From positions 1-43,484 of the IMG/VR virus record IMGVR_UViG_3300037852_000518: a DNA stretch of 43,484 bases; one strand, 5' to 3'. The position numbers and the translations under genes were made by a program. Numbering within the stretch: position 1 is the stretch's first letter; the number at the start of each line of letters is the position of its first letter. Source of the stretch: a virus. Of the stretch, positions 13,995-22,613 are shown in pieces. The notes under the pieces were generated by a model that made no database searches, was not told the DNA's origin, and saw only the letters and a program-made list of their open reading frames with translations.

Positions 13995-14468
13995 ATGGCA
14001 AAGCTCCTCGAAACCATGTCCGATGTCGCCTTTGCACTCGGGGTCTCCAAACAGACCGTAAGTGATTGGAAGGTGATGGGTTGTCCCCACCTCAAGCGGA
14101 AGCCGTTTGACCTCGACAAGATCGCCAAGTGGCAGAAGGACAACATTGAACCCTCCCAGGTGCGCCGTAAACGCTCGGAAGACAACCTCGAACTGATCGA
14201 ACGGAAGCGCCTTGCCGAGACCGAAATCAAGGAGCTTCAGGTCCGCACGATGAGGTGGGAGAGCGCCCTCAATGAAGGCAGGCTCGTCTGGGCTGAAGAC
14301 TGGGAGCGGGCGCTCAACACCCAGGCTGAGAGCTTCCGTAAGGCCCTACTCAGCGTGAAGTATCGCTGGGCTGCCAAGCTCGTGGGGCTAACCCAGGAGC
14401 AGGCCGAAACTCTTCTCGACGAGATCGCAGAGGACGTGCTTCGTGTGCTCCACAAGGGGGACAGTTGA
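13995..14468 (+). CDS. Terminase small subunit (Nu1-like)
   Basis: The protein has 157 residues. The N-terminus has a winged-helix/HTH of the Nu1 type (MSDVAFALGVSKQTVSDWKVMG, about 7-28, then F-D-L-D-KIAKW), followed by an Arg/Glu-rich helical segment (about 60-85) for oligomerisation. It would recognise the packaging site and load the large subunit. It overlaps the terminase large subunit by 4 bases, fixing its identity through context. It has a CTANATA box instead of an SD. Confidence 0.75.
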   Translation: MAKLLETMSDVAFALGVSKQTVSDWKVMGCPHLKRKPFDLDKIAKWQKDNIEPSQVRRKRSEDNLELIERKRLAETEIKELQVRTMRWESALNEGRLVWAEDWERALNTQAESFRKALLSVKYRWAAKLVGLTQEQAETLLDEIAEDVLRVLHKGDS

Positions 14469-16273
14469 ATGAGATCATTTCCCTCGACCAACGTAACGCC
14501 TCCCTCGATGGCCTAGAGCGATCCTGGAGGGACATTCTCCGTCCCCCCGAGCATCACGACCCTGTTGATTGGTGCGAGCGCCACATCGACCTCACGAGGT
14601 CCAGCGCCAAGCAGGGTCTAATCCAATTCTCATTCACCCCGTACCTCGCTGAGATCGTCCGCACCGTCACGCAACCCGTCGATCGTGTCACCCTCTGCTT
14701 CTCCAGCCAAATCGGCAAGTCCCTCGCCCTCACGTGTATCGGGGCCTACAGCGTCAAGTGTCGGCCTACGCCGATCCTCTTCGCCATTTCCACCAAGGAA
14801 CTCGCCGAAGAGTTCTCCCAGGAGAAGCTCGACCCGGTTCTCCAGGGATGCGAGGCACTCCGCTCGATCCTCCTGGACACGAAGTCCGACGATACGACCC
14901 TCAAGAAGCGATTCCGCAACTGCACATGGATTCTTCAAGGAGGCCAGTCCAAGCGGAGTGCGAAGCACCGGAGCGTCGGGCTGCTCATGCTCGATGAGAT
15001 CGAGGATATGCCGACGCCGGTTTACGCCTCATTCCTGCAGAGAATCAAAGCCTTCCCCGGTGCCAAGATTTACGAAGCCTCGACGCCCGATATGGAAGAG
15101 GGCCGAACGTGGAAGTCCTACAAAAGTGGTTCTTGCGAGCGGTTTCATATTCGGTGCCCGTTTTGCGACGAGGAGCAGACCCTTGAGTGGCAGCATCTCA
15201 AATTTGGCGGGGCCAAGGAGGGTGACGAGTGGGACTTGGACAAGCTCCCGGAAGTCACGTACTACAAGTGCCCTTACTGCTCAGAGCACATCGACGAGAA
15301 ACACAAGCCCCAAATGTTGGAGAGCGGGCGCTGGATTGCTGAGCATCCTGAGAGGACGAAGCACCGCTCGTTTCAGTTGAACGCACTCTACAGTCCATTT
15401 CAAAAATGGCACGCTGTCGCCCGTGAGTTCCTGGAGGCTGAAGGTCATCCTCTGGCCCTCAGAGAGTGGCGCACTGGTTCGATGGCAGCCCCCTGGACGT
15501 TTCCAGTCGGACAGGCGGTATCGAACCGCATCTTCGCTTGCTGTCGCAAATACGATCGAGGGCGGGTGCCGTGCATCCCCGGCCATATCGTCCTCGCTGC
15601 CGACTACGGCAAGAAGCAAATTCACTGGGTCGTTGCTGCCATCGAAGCAGCAAACAAGAAGGGAAACAACGGAGGAGCGACCTTCATCCTCGACCACGGG
15701 ACAAGCGATACCCTCGAACATCTGCAGGAAGTCAGCCAGCGCCTCTTCGATGGTTACGCAGTCACCCTCAAAGGGCTGGACTGTAACTTCGACACCCCGG
15801 AAACCAAGGAGTTCTGCCGCATCAATCAATGGTGGCCCATCATCGGGTCCACCAAGATTCACGCCTCGTATCAGTTCAACAAGCAGAGCGGCCACCTCCT
15901 GCTACAAGCCGACATCATCAAGGACATCTTCGACGGGAAGATCGACATGAAGGATCGCTGGAACTTGTTCTCGGATGACGGGCAGTTGGGCGATTTCGTC
16001 GCTCAGTTGGCGGGCGAGGTACGGATTGTGGTCACTGAGGACGGCTACGGATTCGGCAAACGGAAGTGGAAGCGAGTCGGCGCACAGCACTACTTCGATT
16101 GTTGTTGTTACGTGGAAGGCATGATTCAAGCCTTCGGATTGCGCTACGCCCCGGCGATGATCCCGATCAAACCCCGAGAGGAGGAGGAACAGAAGCCCAA
16201 AGGGTTCAAGCGCCCCTTGCTGACTCCGGGAGACCGCTTGGCGAAATACCGACAGTTTGCCACTAGATACTAG
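14465..16273 (+). CDS. Terminase large subunit (GpA family)
   Basis: The protein has 602 residues, near the lambda gpA length. An ATPase domain has the GpA-type Walker A variant SSQIGKS (80-86) and Walker B VGLLMLDEIED (171-181). A zinc-ribbon follows (C231, C234, C269, C272). The nuclease domain starts near VLAADYGKKQ with an acidic strand end and continues through GLDCNFDT. The start is TTG in a TTGA overlap with the small-subunit stop, with AAGGGGG four bases upstream. It pumps DNA into the prohead and cuts concatemers. Large subunits of this family usually produce cohesive ends or related packaging schemes; the type cannot be told from sequence alone. Confidence 0.95.
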   Translation: MNEIISLDQRNASLDGLERSWRDILRPPEHHDPVDWCERHIDLTRSSAKQGLIQFSFTPYLAEIVRTVTQPVDRVTLCFSSQIGKSLALTCIGAYSVKCRPTPILFAISTKELAEEFSQEKLDPVLQGCEALRSILLDTKSDDTTLKKRFRNCTWILQGGQSKRSAKHRSVGLLMLDEIEDMPTPVYASFLQRIKAFPGAKIYEASTPDMEEGRTWKSYKSGSCERFHIRCPFCDEEQTLEWQHLKFGGAKEGDEWDLDKLPEVTYYKCPYCSEHIDEKHKPQMLESGRWIAEHPERTKHRSFQLNALYSPFQKWHAVAREFLEAEGHPLALREWRTGSMAAPWTFPVGQAVSNRIFACCRKYDRGRVPCIPGHIVLAADYGKKQIHWVVAAIEAANKKGNNGGATFILDHGTSDTLEHLQEVSQRLFDGYAVTLKGLDCNFDTPETKEFCRINQWWPIIGSTKIHASYQFNKQSGHLLLQADIIKDIFDGKIDMKDRWNLFSDDGQLGDFVAQLAGEVRIVVTEDGYGFGKRKWKRVGAQHYFDCCCYVEGMIQAFGLRYAPAMIPIKPREEEEQKPKGFKRPLLTPGDRLAKYRQFATRY

Positions 16274-16276
16274 CTC

Positions 16277-17134
16277 TCACCTAGCTGGTTCTCGCTTATC
16301 GAATAACCCAAATAACGTTAGCGGGCCATAGGTGACCAGTCCGCCCTTGAAGGAATTGTTGTTGGGGCCGACTGAAAGATAGTAATTGTCGCCGTCTTTT
16401 AACATGATGCCATCGTTATTCACGTCGATATACCGTTCACCTTGCCCCTTCAGCCGTACACCAACCTTGTCATCGATTATACAGTAACAGTCTCTTGGCC
16501 CCTGGAGTCGGATGGAGCCTTCGATGAGGACGTTCGCTCCATCGATTTTTATTACCCTCTCAAGTGTCCCCATCTTTTGTTGCAGCACCGCCACAGTCTT
16601 TCCCATTTCTGCCGGTTCTTTGTGCTCGGCCAGATAGTCAATGAACTGTTTCAACTTGTTCCATTCGTCGGGTGTCAAAGTTGCCGCTTTCTTCGCAACG
16701 ACGTTCACAGTCTCGGCAGTTTTTTGCGCCTCCTCCGCTGAACGTTGTGCCGCCTCAGCCGACTGTCGTGCCCTGGCTAAGTTGGCATTTGCTACTGCCA
16801 ACTGATCCTCCATGTTCTTCATTGTGGTCTGCATCTTGACGACTTGATTCATTGAGCCACTCATCATCGCCTGTATGGGGCCATCGAGCAGTTTTGTATT
16901 GCGATCGATCTGCTCCTTAACTGTGACGGACGCTACGCTGTTGATGCTGGTAAATACACCAACGATGATGGCCCCGATAACTGCAAAGTTCGCAATTCCA
17001 AAGACGGTGCCCCATCGCTTGACGGCGGCATCAACTTCCTTCTCAACGATCGCCCTCCGAAAGTTCTTGTTGTTTGCGAGAGCGTCTCGCAGCGCCTCTT
17101 TTACAGCCTCATCTCGCTCCTGCTCATTCATCAT
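16277..17134 (-). CDS. Membrane-anchored coiled-coil protein (possible moron)
   Basis: The protein has 285 residues from ATG 17134 (a second ATG follows immediately); the longer frame overlaps the opposite-strand gene at 17293 and is not supported. It has an N-terminal acidic/basic helix, one transmembrane segment (about 42-64, VFGIANFAVIGAIIVGVFTSI), a long coiled coil (about 85-150, with repeated A/E/K/Q and AEAAQRSAEEAQKTAE), then a beta-rich C-terminus (about 190-285) with repeated Gly/Asp turns. It is inserted opposite to the flanking terminase and zinc-ribbon genes, typical of a moron carried in a virion gene cluster. Function unknown. Confidence 0.55.
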   Translation of the reverse strand: MMNEQERDEAVKEALRDALANNKNFRRAIVEKEVDAAVKRWGTVFGIANFAVIGAIIVGVFTSINSVASVTVKEQIDRNTKLLDGPIQAMMSGSMNQVVKMQTTMKNMEDQLAVANANLARARQSAEAAQRSAEEAQKTAETVNVVAKKAATLTPDEWNKLKQFIDYLAEHKEPAEMGKTVAVLQQKMGTLERVIKIDGANVLIEGSIRLQGPRDCYCIIDDKVGVRLKGQGERYIDVNNDGIMLKDGDNYYLSVGPNNNSFKGGLVTYGPLTLFGLFDKREPAR

Positions 17135-17269
17135 GGTACTTGAATCCCGTGTCGCTGTTTCGTGGGTTTGAAACGCACTGCATCTTACCATTACGGCGAT
17201 CCCAACACTACGGCCAGCAATCATCCAGAAGTCAGGCTTGGCGATCCGTGATTCCTCGGCACATTTTTC

Positions 17270-17294
17270 ATGCACCAACACTAAATACGTGCAT
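17270..17294 (+). promoter_or_regulatory. CTANATA-type start box inside an inverted repeat
   Basis: TAAATA at 17282-17287 ends 5 bases before ATG 17293. The box sits in the 13-base loop between ATGCAC (17270-17275) and GTGCAT (17289-17294), a perfect 6-bp inverted repeat that takes in the first two bases of the start codon. Confidence 0.5.
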
Positions 17295-17517
17295 GAAGAA
17301 GCACGAATCAAAGGCTCCCGCTGTAGTGGCCATGCCGGAAATAGGCGAAACGGAAGCACCGGTCAATGAGAAGGTGTGCCCCGTGTGCAACCCGAAGCAG
17401 ATCGTATTGCGGATGCGAGAGGGTGCTTCGTGGGTTGAGTTCGGGTGTCCGGGTTGCCACTTGATGTGGTTGGAGCCCCGTGTGACGTATGCCGATTTGG
17501 CGATGAGGAAAAGATGA
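17293..17517 (+). CDS. Small zinc-ribbon protein
   Basis: The protein has 74 residues. CPVC (29-32) and CPGC (52-55) are spaced like a zinc ribbon, and the hydrophobic pattern between them (IVLRMREGASWVEFG) fits two beta strands. The N-terminus is polar. It begins a two-gene unit: its TGA overlaps the next ATG (ATGA). Its start has a CTANATA box and no SD. It is upstream of the portal, so an assembly role is possible but unproven. Confidence 0.6.
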   Translation: MKKHESKAPAVVAMPEIGETEAPVNEKVCPVCNPKQIVLRMREGASWVEFGCPGCHLMWLEPRVTYADLAMRKR

Positions 17518-17759
17518 GCCCAGAGTGTCAGGAAGAAGTCGGCGAGGAGTTCATGAACGCCGGTTTCGCCCAAAAAGTGAAACTGATCGAGGCAGCCATT
17601 GGTCGTGTCGCTTATTCCCAGGAGCACGATGTCCAAGGGAACAGGAACAGACGGGCGCTCCTGTCCGAGTTGAAGGAAATTCACCTCTACTTCCTTGAGC
17701 TTGCGAAGTACGCCATCAGTCCATCGGCGATTTACCGGATGACATTCCTACGGGGCTAA
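17514..17759 (+). CDS. Small helical protein next to the portal
   Basis: The protein has 81 residues from ATG 17514, which overlaps the preceding stop. It is mainly helical (GFAQKVKLIEAAIGRVAYSQEH, RALLSELKEIHLYFLELAKYAI). Proteins of this size between terminase and portal are often head-tail joining proteins (lambda gpW-like), but no signature residues are seen. It ends 28 bases before the portal. Confidence 0.5.
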   Translation: MSPECQEEVGEEFMNAGFAQKVKLIEAAIGRVAYSQEHDVQGNRNRRALLSELKEIHLYFLELAKYAISPSAIYRMTFLRG

Positions 17760-17766
17760 ATGAGGA

Positions 17767-17792
17767 GGCACGTCACTACATAAGGACGTGCC
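17767..17792 (+). promoter_or_regulatory. CTANATA-type start box in a 7-bp inverted repeat
   Basis: TACATA at 17777-17782 ends 5 bases before the portal GTG at 17788. It lies at the centre of GGCACGT (17767-17773) / ACGTGCC (17786-17792), a perfect 7-bp inverted repeat whose right arm includes the GTG start codon. Confidence 0.55.
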
Positions 17793-19497
17793 AAAGAAAA
17801 CCACATCCCCAAAGCCTAAAGCGAAGCGAACCTCTAAGAAAGCAGACAGGACCAAGAAGTCTGCTGCGATCGCTCGCATCGAGAAGGAAACCACAGACCT
17901 CGTAAAGACCGCACTGGATTCGGTCCAAGCAGGACAGGAAGAGCGGAATCAAACGTGGTCGAGGTACATGCGGGTTGCTCAAGAAGAGCAGCGCCGACTC
18001 CGGTCTCTATACGAGTCGGCCCAGCGCCGCCCAGGAACCGAACAGCAGAGCTTCATCGAGGGGCCGTTCCCGGACTCACCATCGTTCGAGAACATCGCAC
18101 TCCGGGCAAAGTCCAGAGCGTTGATGCGCAACAACTCCTATGCACGGGCAATCCGTGATTTGGTTGTTGCTCGAATGGCCCCGCCGAACCTCGCCCCGGA
18201 CCCGATCGCCATCCTCGATAACGGTGAGCCCGATACCGAATTCAACGCAATGGCGAAGCAGTTGTGGGAGGACTGGAGCACCTGCTGCCTCATTCACGGC
18301 GGGAACAACATCAACGAAGCGTTCCAAATGTCGGCAAGGGAGATTTTCACCACAGGTGAGATCGTCCTCTTCCATAACCTCTGGACCATCCCCGAACGTA
18401 ACGAACTCGATCTTCCAGTCGGGTATCAGTTGCAACTCAAAAAGAGCGAGGAGGTGGACAACCTCAAGAACACATTCTCGGACATGAACGAAGGCGATGA
18501 CCGCATTTTCCAAGGAGTGCAGGTCGATCGCTACGGGAGACCGACTTACCTCTGGTTGAGGAAGGGTGACCCATTTCACTGGTTGTGGATCGGCGATTGG
18601 GACAGCGTGCCTTACCCAATCAAGGACTTCACTCATGCGTTCTTTCATGAGTCTCCATCGCAGTATCGAGGCGTGTCCCATTTGGCAAGCTGCATCGACA
18701 TGCTCAACCAAATCGGAGACCTCCAATTCAACGCCGTAGTCGCCAGCACAATCCAAGCGTGCTTCAGCGTGGTCATCAAAACCTTGCCGATGACGGGCTT
18801 TCAGGCCCCAGGCCCCGACAGGGATGAGGACGGCAACTACCTCGACGAGTTCCGAAGAATCTTCAGCAAGCCAGGAATGGCCCCTGTGCTTCGCCCCGGT
18901 GAGTCAGTCGAAGGACCGGAGATGCACGCCGGTCATGAGCAGACCAACCTCCTCGTCGAGTCCCTGTTGCGGGGGATCGCTGTCAGTTACCCAATCAAGC
19001 CCACGGGTCTTACGGGCAATTACATCGGAACGACCTATTCGTCCGAAGCTTCCTGTGGGATCGAGACGTTCCCCAGGCGACAGGCGCATGAGAATTTCTT
19101 CGTCTCTCATGTGGCGGCAGAGGTTTACAAGAGACTGATCAAGCAGGCGCTCATCGAGGGGTACTTCCCCCAGTACGACATTGTCGATGCGAAGAAACAC
19201 AAGCTCTTCGTGGCCGATTGGCCCCAGGCGCAATACCTGAGCATCAACCCTGCTGTGGATGTTAAGGCGTCGGTCGATCGTGCCGCCTCGAACCTCTCGA
19301 ACTTCTCAGACGAGGCAATTCGTTGGGGCTCGAACGCACGGGACAACATGCGGAAGAACCTCGAACTCTACAACTACGCCAAGGATGAACTCGGCTATCC
19401 AGAGGAGCTTCTGCTCAAGATGTTCAGCGTCCCCTTCAACGTGAGAATCGATGAAAAGGCCAGCCTCGATGATGAGGAATTGGACACGCTGACCTAA
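17788..19497 (+). CDS. Portal protein (lambda gpB family)
   Basis: The protein has 569 residues, as expected for the family. After a Lys-rich N-terminus, residues of about 90-145 (SFENIALRAKSRALMRNNSYARAIRDLVV) are the family's signature first helices. Downstream come FTTGEIVLFHNL, PYPIKDFTHAFFHE with GVSHLA, and SYPIKPTGLTGNYIGTTYSSEASCGIETF..R, all typical of lambda-type portals. It forms the dodecameric ring at one head vertex for DNA entry and tail attachment. The start is GTG with no SD but a CTANATA box. The next gene begins 33 bases later. Confidence 0.95.
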   Translation: MPKKTTSPKPKAKRTSKKADRTKKSAAIARIEKETTDLVKTALDSVQAGQEERNQTWSRYMRVAQEEQRRLRSLYESAQRRPGTEQQSFIEGPFPDSPSFENIALRAKSRALMRNNSYARAIRDLVVARMAPPNLAPDPIAILDNGEPDTEFNAMAKQLWEDWSTCCLIHGGNNINEAFQMSAREIFTTGEIVLFHNLWTIPERNELDLPVGYQLQLKKSEEVDNLKNTFSDMNEGDDRIFQGVQVDRYGRPTYLWLRKGDPFHWLWIGDWDSVPYPIKDFTHAFFHESPSQYRGVSHLASCIDMLNQIGDLQFNAVVASTIQACFSVVIKTLPMTGFQAPGPDRDEDGNYLDEFRRIFSKPGMAPVLRPGESVEGPEMHAGHEQTNLLVESLLRGIAVSYPIKPTGLTGNYIGTTYSSEASCGIETFPRRQAHENFFVSHVAAEVYKRLIKQALIEGYFPQYDIVDAKKHKLFVADWPQAQYLSINPAVDVKASVDRAASNLSNFSDEAIRWGSNARDNMRKNLELYNYAKDELGYPEELLLKMFSVPFNVRIDEKASLDDEELDTLT

Positions 19498-19511
19498 GAG
19501 AAATTGGCGGC

Positions 19512-19529
19512 ACGGTCCCTAGATACCGT
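19512..19529 (+). promoter_or_regulatory. CTANATA-type start box before the capsid gene
   Basis: TAGATA at 19520-19525 ends 4 bases before ATG 19530. It is bracketed by ACGGT (19512-19516) and ACCGT (19525-19529), a 5-bp inverted repeat abutting the ATG. No SD is seen. Confidence 0.55.
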
Positions 19530-21740
19530 ATGGCGTCCCAATTTCTAACTCGCACGTTCAAGATCGATCGCAAGACCCGTAAGGCGGTCATTGCCACACA
19601 AGCCCCGGTCCCGATGATCCCGGACGGACGGGGCAATCTCCTCCCAGAAATCCTTCTGATGAGCGGTCTTCAACTCAACGAAGATCGCAGCGTCAAAGTC
19701 CTCGACAGCCACAACGACGATTCGATCGACAACATCAAGGGCCGTCTCCACGACATCCGTGTTGAGAATGGCCAAGCGGTTGGCGATCTCGAAATGGACG
19801 AGGGCGAGGTCGATGCGGTCAGGAAGGTGGAGAAGGGCTTCGTCGATCGCTTGAGCGCCGGTTACTTCGCCGACGAGTCCGAGATGGTCGAGAAGGGCCA
19901 GACCCGGACATACGAGTGGGAAGAGGACGCCCCCTACCCAGAAGAAAACAAGCCACAGGATGAGTCCGTTCTTCGTTCCGCCGACGATGAGGAATGTGAT
20001 TGCGAGGACGAAGAGGACTGTGAATGTGAGGATCGTTGCGACAAGGAAGATCGAGACGATGACGAAGAGGACCGAAAGGGGAACGACCGGAAGGCCCCGC
20101 CAAGGCCCACTCAGGGCGAGGGCGGCACCCGGAAGCGCATCAAGCGCTCGCTGACGGTCTCGGGTCCAGCAGTCGTCACCACGAAATGGAGGCTCAAGGA
20201 GGCGTCCCTCGTCGCAATTCCTGCCGACGATGACGCAAAAATCAGAGCAGAGTTCCTACATACCTTGAAGGCCCGGAACGGTTCCGAGCAAAAGATCGAC
20301 ACTCCCAGGAGAAACATGGATCAAGAAACCAAAACTGAAACACCTGCCCTCGATGAAAAGGCAGTCGCAGAACGAGCGGTCAAAGAGTACCAGACATTTC
20401 GGAGCCGAGTCCGTAAGCAAATCGACGCTGCTGGTTTGGCGCTAGACGTTGATGAGATTTGCGAGGCATCGGGCAGCGACTACGGTCGTGCCTGCGAAGA
20501 GATCGTTAACCGGATGGCGAAGGCTCAAAAGAAGCCTGAGCACGTCGTTGTCGGAGATGACGAGAGAGTCAAGAGCAGGAACTTCGTCAAGGATTTGATC
20601 AAGTACCGCTCGCTCAACATGCTTCGGGCCAATGCGACCCCTGAAACCAGGACCGAAGTCTATGACAAGGAAATGCCGAAAGGCGATTTCGAGAAGTACG
20701 CCCGTTGGGGTTATCGGGACATCGCTCGGATGCTGTTCGAGAGCCAGGGCATTTCTTGCCGTGATCTCTCGGGTAACGAAATCCTTGAGCGATCTTTCTT
20801 CGGACAACGTGACGGTTTTGGACTGCCAACTGTAACTCCCGGTTCGTTGCCCTCCATCTTCCAGGATGCGGTCAACTTGACGCTGGCGATTCAGTACAAG
20901 GCAGCGGACACCACATTCGACATCGTTGGCCGATACGTCGGCACCTTCATCGGAATGTTCGACGTTCACGTTCAACGGCTCTCGAACATTAACTCGCTTG
21001 ATGCATGGCCAGCGGGTGAAGATCCGAAGCAGAAGAAACTCTACGATGCGCCCAGCACGTGGAAGGCCGTGAATTACGGTGACAACATCGTCATCGATTA
21101 CGGTTCGATCCTCGCTGATCGCCTCGATTTCGTTGCGACGATCCCAGCCTCCTTGGCATGGGCCGCAAAACGAACCTTCAACCAGAACTTCTGGGCTTGT
21201 ATTACTGGCAATCAAGTTGTCCAGGAAGACAACAAGGCCCTGTTTGACGCCAGCCACAACAACACATGCTCGAACCAGACCGACCCGTACAACAGCAATT
21301 CGCAAGTTTATGGGACGAGCGTTTGGAACTTGAGCAAGATGCGGAGCCTCATGCGTTCACAGAGGGGCATGGATGGGTCGTTGATTCGTCTCACGCCAAG
21401 CTTCGTCGTGGTTCCCACCACTCTGGAAACTCAAGGCGACATTACTGTCCAGAGCCCGTCCTCGCCGATTCCGAACGTGTTCCAGGGACTTCAGACCTTC
21501 AAGGGAAGTCTCCGCACGTTGGTTGAGCCAGAACTGGATGCAAACAGCCTGACTGCATTCTACATGATGGCCGAGCCAATCATGGCTTGTGCCGGTTACG
21601 CATGGCACGAAGGGCAGGCTACCCCCATCATCGATTCCTTCGTTTACCAGCCCAACAAGAGCTACATCTATCAGGTTGCTCAGGCCGGAGCGGTGGGTCT
21701 CGTCGATTGGCGCAGCAACGTCAAGTACACGGGCACATAA
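19530..21740 (+). CDS. Fused prohead protease and major capsid protein
   Basis: The protein has 736 residues. Residues 1-~255 are a phage prohead serine protease: the catalytic His is in LDSHN (about 58-62) and the Ser in RLSAGYF (about 108-114), and the domain ends in WRLKEASLVAIPADDDAKI. It is interrupted by a very acidic Asp/Glu/Cys insert (about 150-190). Residues of about 263-736 are a major capsid protein resembling Mu gpT: a helical leader (about 263-370), then NEILERSFFGQRDGFGLPT, RTFNQNFWACITGN and the C-terminal SLIRLTPSFVVVPTTLE. An internal ATG at 20316 with AGGAG could also give free capsid protein. Cleavage between the two parts is expected. Confidence 0.9.
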   Translation: MASQFLTRTFKIDRKTRKAVIATQAPVPMIPDGRGNLLPEILLMSGLQLNEDRSVKVLDSHNDDSIDNIKGRLHDIRVENGQAVGDLEMDEGEVDAVRKVEKGFVDRLSAGYFADESEMVEKGQTRTYEWEEDAPYPEENKPQDESVLRSADDEECDCEDEEDCECEDRCDKEDRDDDEEDRKGNDRKAPPRPTQGEGGTRKRIKRSLTVSGPAVVTTKWRLKEASLVAIPADDDAKIRAEFLHTLKARNGSEQKIDTPRRNMDQETKTETPALDEKAVAERAVKEYQTFRSRVRKQIDAAGLALDVDEICEASGSDYGRACEEIVNRMAKAQKKPEHVVVGDDERVKSRNFVKDLIKYRSLNMLRANATPETRTEVYDKEMPKGDFEKYARWGYRDIARMLFESQGISCRDLSGNEILERSFFGQRDGFGLPTVTPGSLPSIFQDAVNLTLAIQYKAADTTFDIVGRYVGTFIGMFDVHVQRLSNINSLDAWPAGEDPKQKKLYDAPSTWKAVNYGDNIVIDYGSILADRLDFVATIPASLAWAAKRTFNQNFWACITGNQVVQEDNKALFDASHNNTCSNQTDPYNSNSQVYGTSVWNLSKMRSLMRSQRGMDGSLIRLTPSFVVVPTTLETQGDITVQSPSSPIPNVFQGLQTFKGSLRTLVEPELDANSLTAFYMMAEPIMACAGYAWHEGQATPIIDSFVYQPNKSYIYQVAQAGAVGLVDWRSNVKYTGT
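20307..20318 (+). promoter_or_regulatory. Internal ribosome-binding site for free capsid protein
   Basis: AGGAG (20307-20311) with 4-base spacing precedes an in-frame ATG at 20316 (residue 263 of the fusion), exactly between the protease and capsid domains. Initiation here would give a 474-residue capsid protein, analogous to nested genes in lambda head assembly. Confidence 0.55.
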
Positions 21741-21801
21741 CAAAAACACCTTTTTACTCAGTGGGCGATCGGCCAACTGGCACTCATAGGAGCAAAAGAA
21801 A

Positions 21802-22524
21802 ATGGCAAATTACACGGCCCTCACCGGCCCTTACAAATACCGAGAGCACTGGCTCGGAAATCGAACCATCAACTCGACACCAGAGCAAGGAACAGGCTGG
21901 AAGGCCACAACTGGAGGGGCTGGCTCTCCAACCGCAACGACTCTTGACGGAGCCGACAGCGGGGCGCTTCGCATGGCTCTTGCCTCAACGTCTGCCGCTC
22001 AATGGATCACATTGACCCACGGCGATGTCAAAGGCTTCGGCATTGGCGGCACGGCAAACGAGGGTAACCTCGAAAGCTTCGTTGTGAAGGCGACGGTGAC
22101 CAACCCAGACGCCACAAACTACACGCTCTTCGTCGGAATGGGTGGCAACTACTCAGCTACTTTGTCGAGTGGTTTCCCCACCGGTGTGGCTCGTGTTGGA
22201 TTCGAGGTCGTGGGCAGCACGGTTTACGCCCGCTGCTACGACGGCGCAACTGACTCTGGTCAGGTTGCCACGGGCATCACGCTCCAGTCTGGCATCCCCC
22301 AGGTGTTCTGTGTGAATTTCGATTCGCCGACGAACGTCAAGTTTTACGCCTCGAACTCGTCGAACTACGGTGTCATCGATCCCGTCTGCACCGGAACCAC
22401 GTTCACCCTCTCGAACCAGTTGGGCAACTCGTTCCAACCGTATGTGCATCACGGAAAGCTCAATGGCACCTCGACTACGACTGCCGATCTCGACGTGATT
22501 TGTATCAATGGACACATGCAGTAA
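21802..22524 (+). CDS. Probable head decoration or capsid surface protein
   Basis: The protein has 240 residues and is beta-rich with many Thr/Ser/Gly and few charges. Long alternating strands (NLESFVVKATVTNPDATNYTLFVGMGG, RVGFEVVGSTVYARCYDG, IPQVFCVNFDSPTNVKFYAS) suggest a jelly-roll or concanavalin-like fold. It directly follows the capsid gene and is closed by a terminator at 22561-22589, fitting a decoration protein. AGGAG lies about 10 bases upstream of the ATG, and no CTANATA box is seen, so it is likely cotranscribed with the capsid gene. Confidence 0.55.
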   Translation: MANYTALTGPYKYREHWLGNRTINSTPEQGTGWKATTGGAGSPTATTLDGADSGALRMALASTSAAQWITLTHGDVKGFGIGGTANEGNLESFVVKATVTNPDATNYTLFVGMGGNYSATLSSGFPTGVARVGFEVVGSTVYARCYDGATDSGQVATGITLQSGIPQVFCVNFDSPTNVKFYASNSSNYGVIDPVCTGTTFTLSNQLGNSFQPYVHHGKLNGTSTTTADLDVICINGHMQ

Positions 22525-22560
22525 TCGTTGATGAGCCTCTGGTCCCCACCGGAGGACGGG

Positions 22561-22589
22561 AAAAGGGGCCGCTTTCGAGCGGCTCTTTT
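22561..22589 (+). terminator. Terminator after the capsid/decoration unit
   Basis: GCCGCT / AGCGGC with a TTCG tetraloop (22568-22573 and 22578-22583) is followed by TCTTTT, and outer AAAAG/CTTTT pairing makes it usable in both directions. It separates the capsid unit from the connector unit starting at 22614. Confidence 0.85.
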
Positions 22590-22603
22590 CATTGCACAAC
22601 CTC

Positions 22604-22613
22604 TAAATAAGAC
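22604..22613 (+). promoter_or_regulatory. CTANATA-type start box before the connector gene
   Basis: CTAAATA at 22603-22609 ends 4 bases before ATG 22614 and lies only 15 bases past the upstream terminator. With so little room, the promoter of this unit must be the box itself or overlap the terminator, which supports a promoter role. Confidence 0.6.

Noticed and set aside
16264-16269. CTAGATA copy at the end of the terminase gene
   Set aside because: It encodes the last residues of the protein and no gene starts after it.
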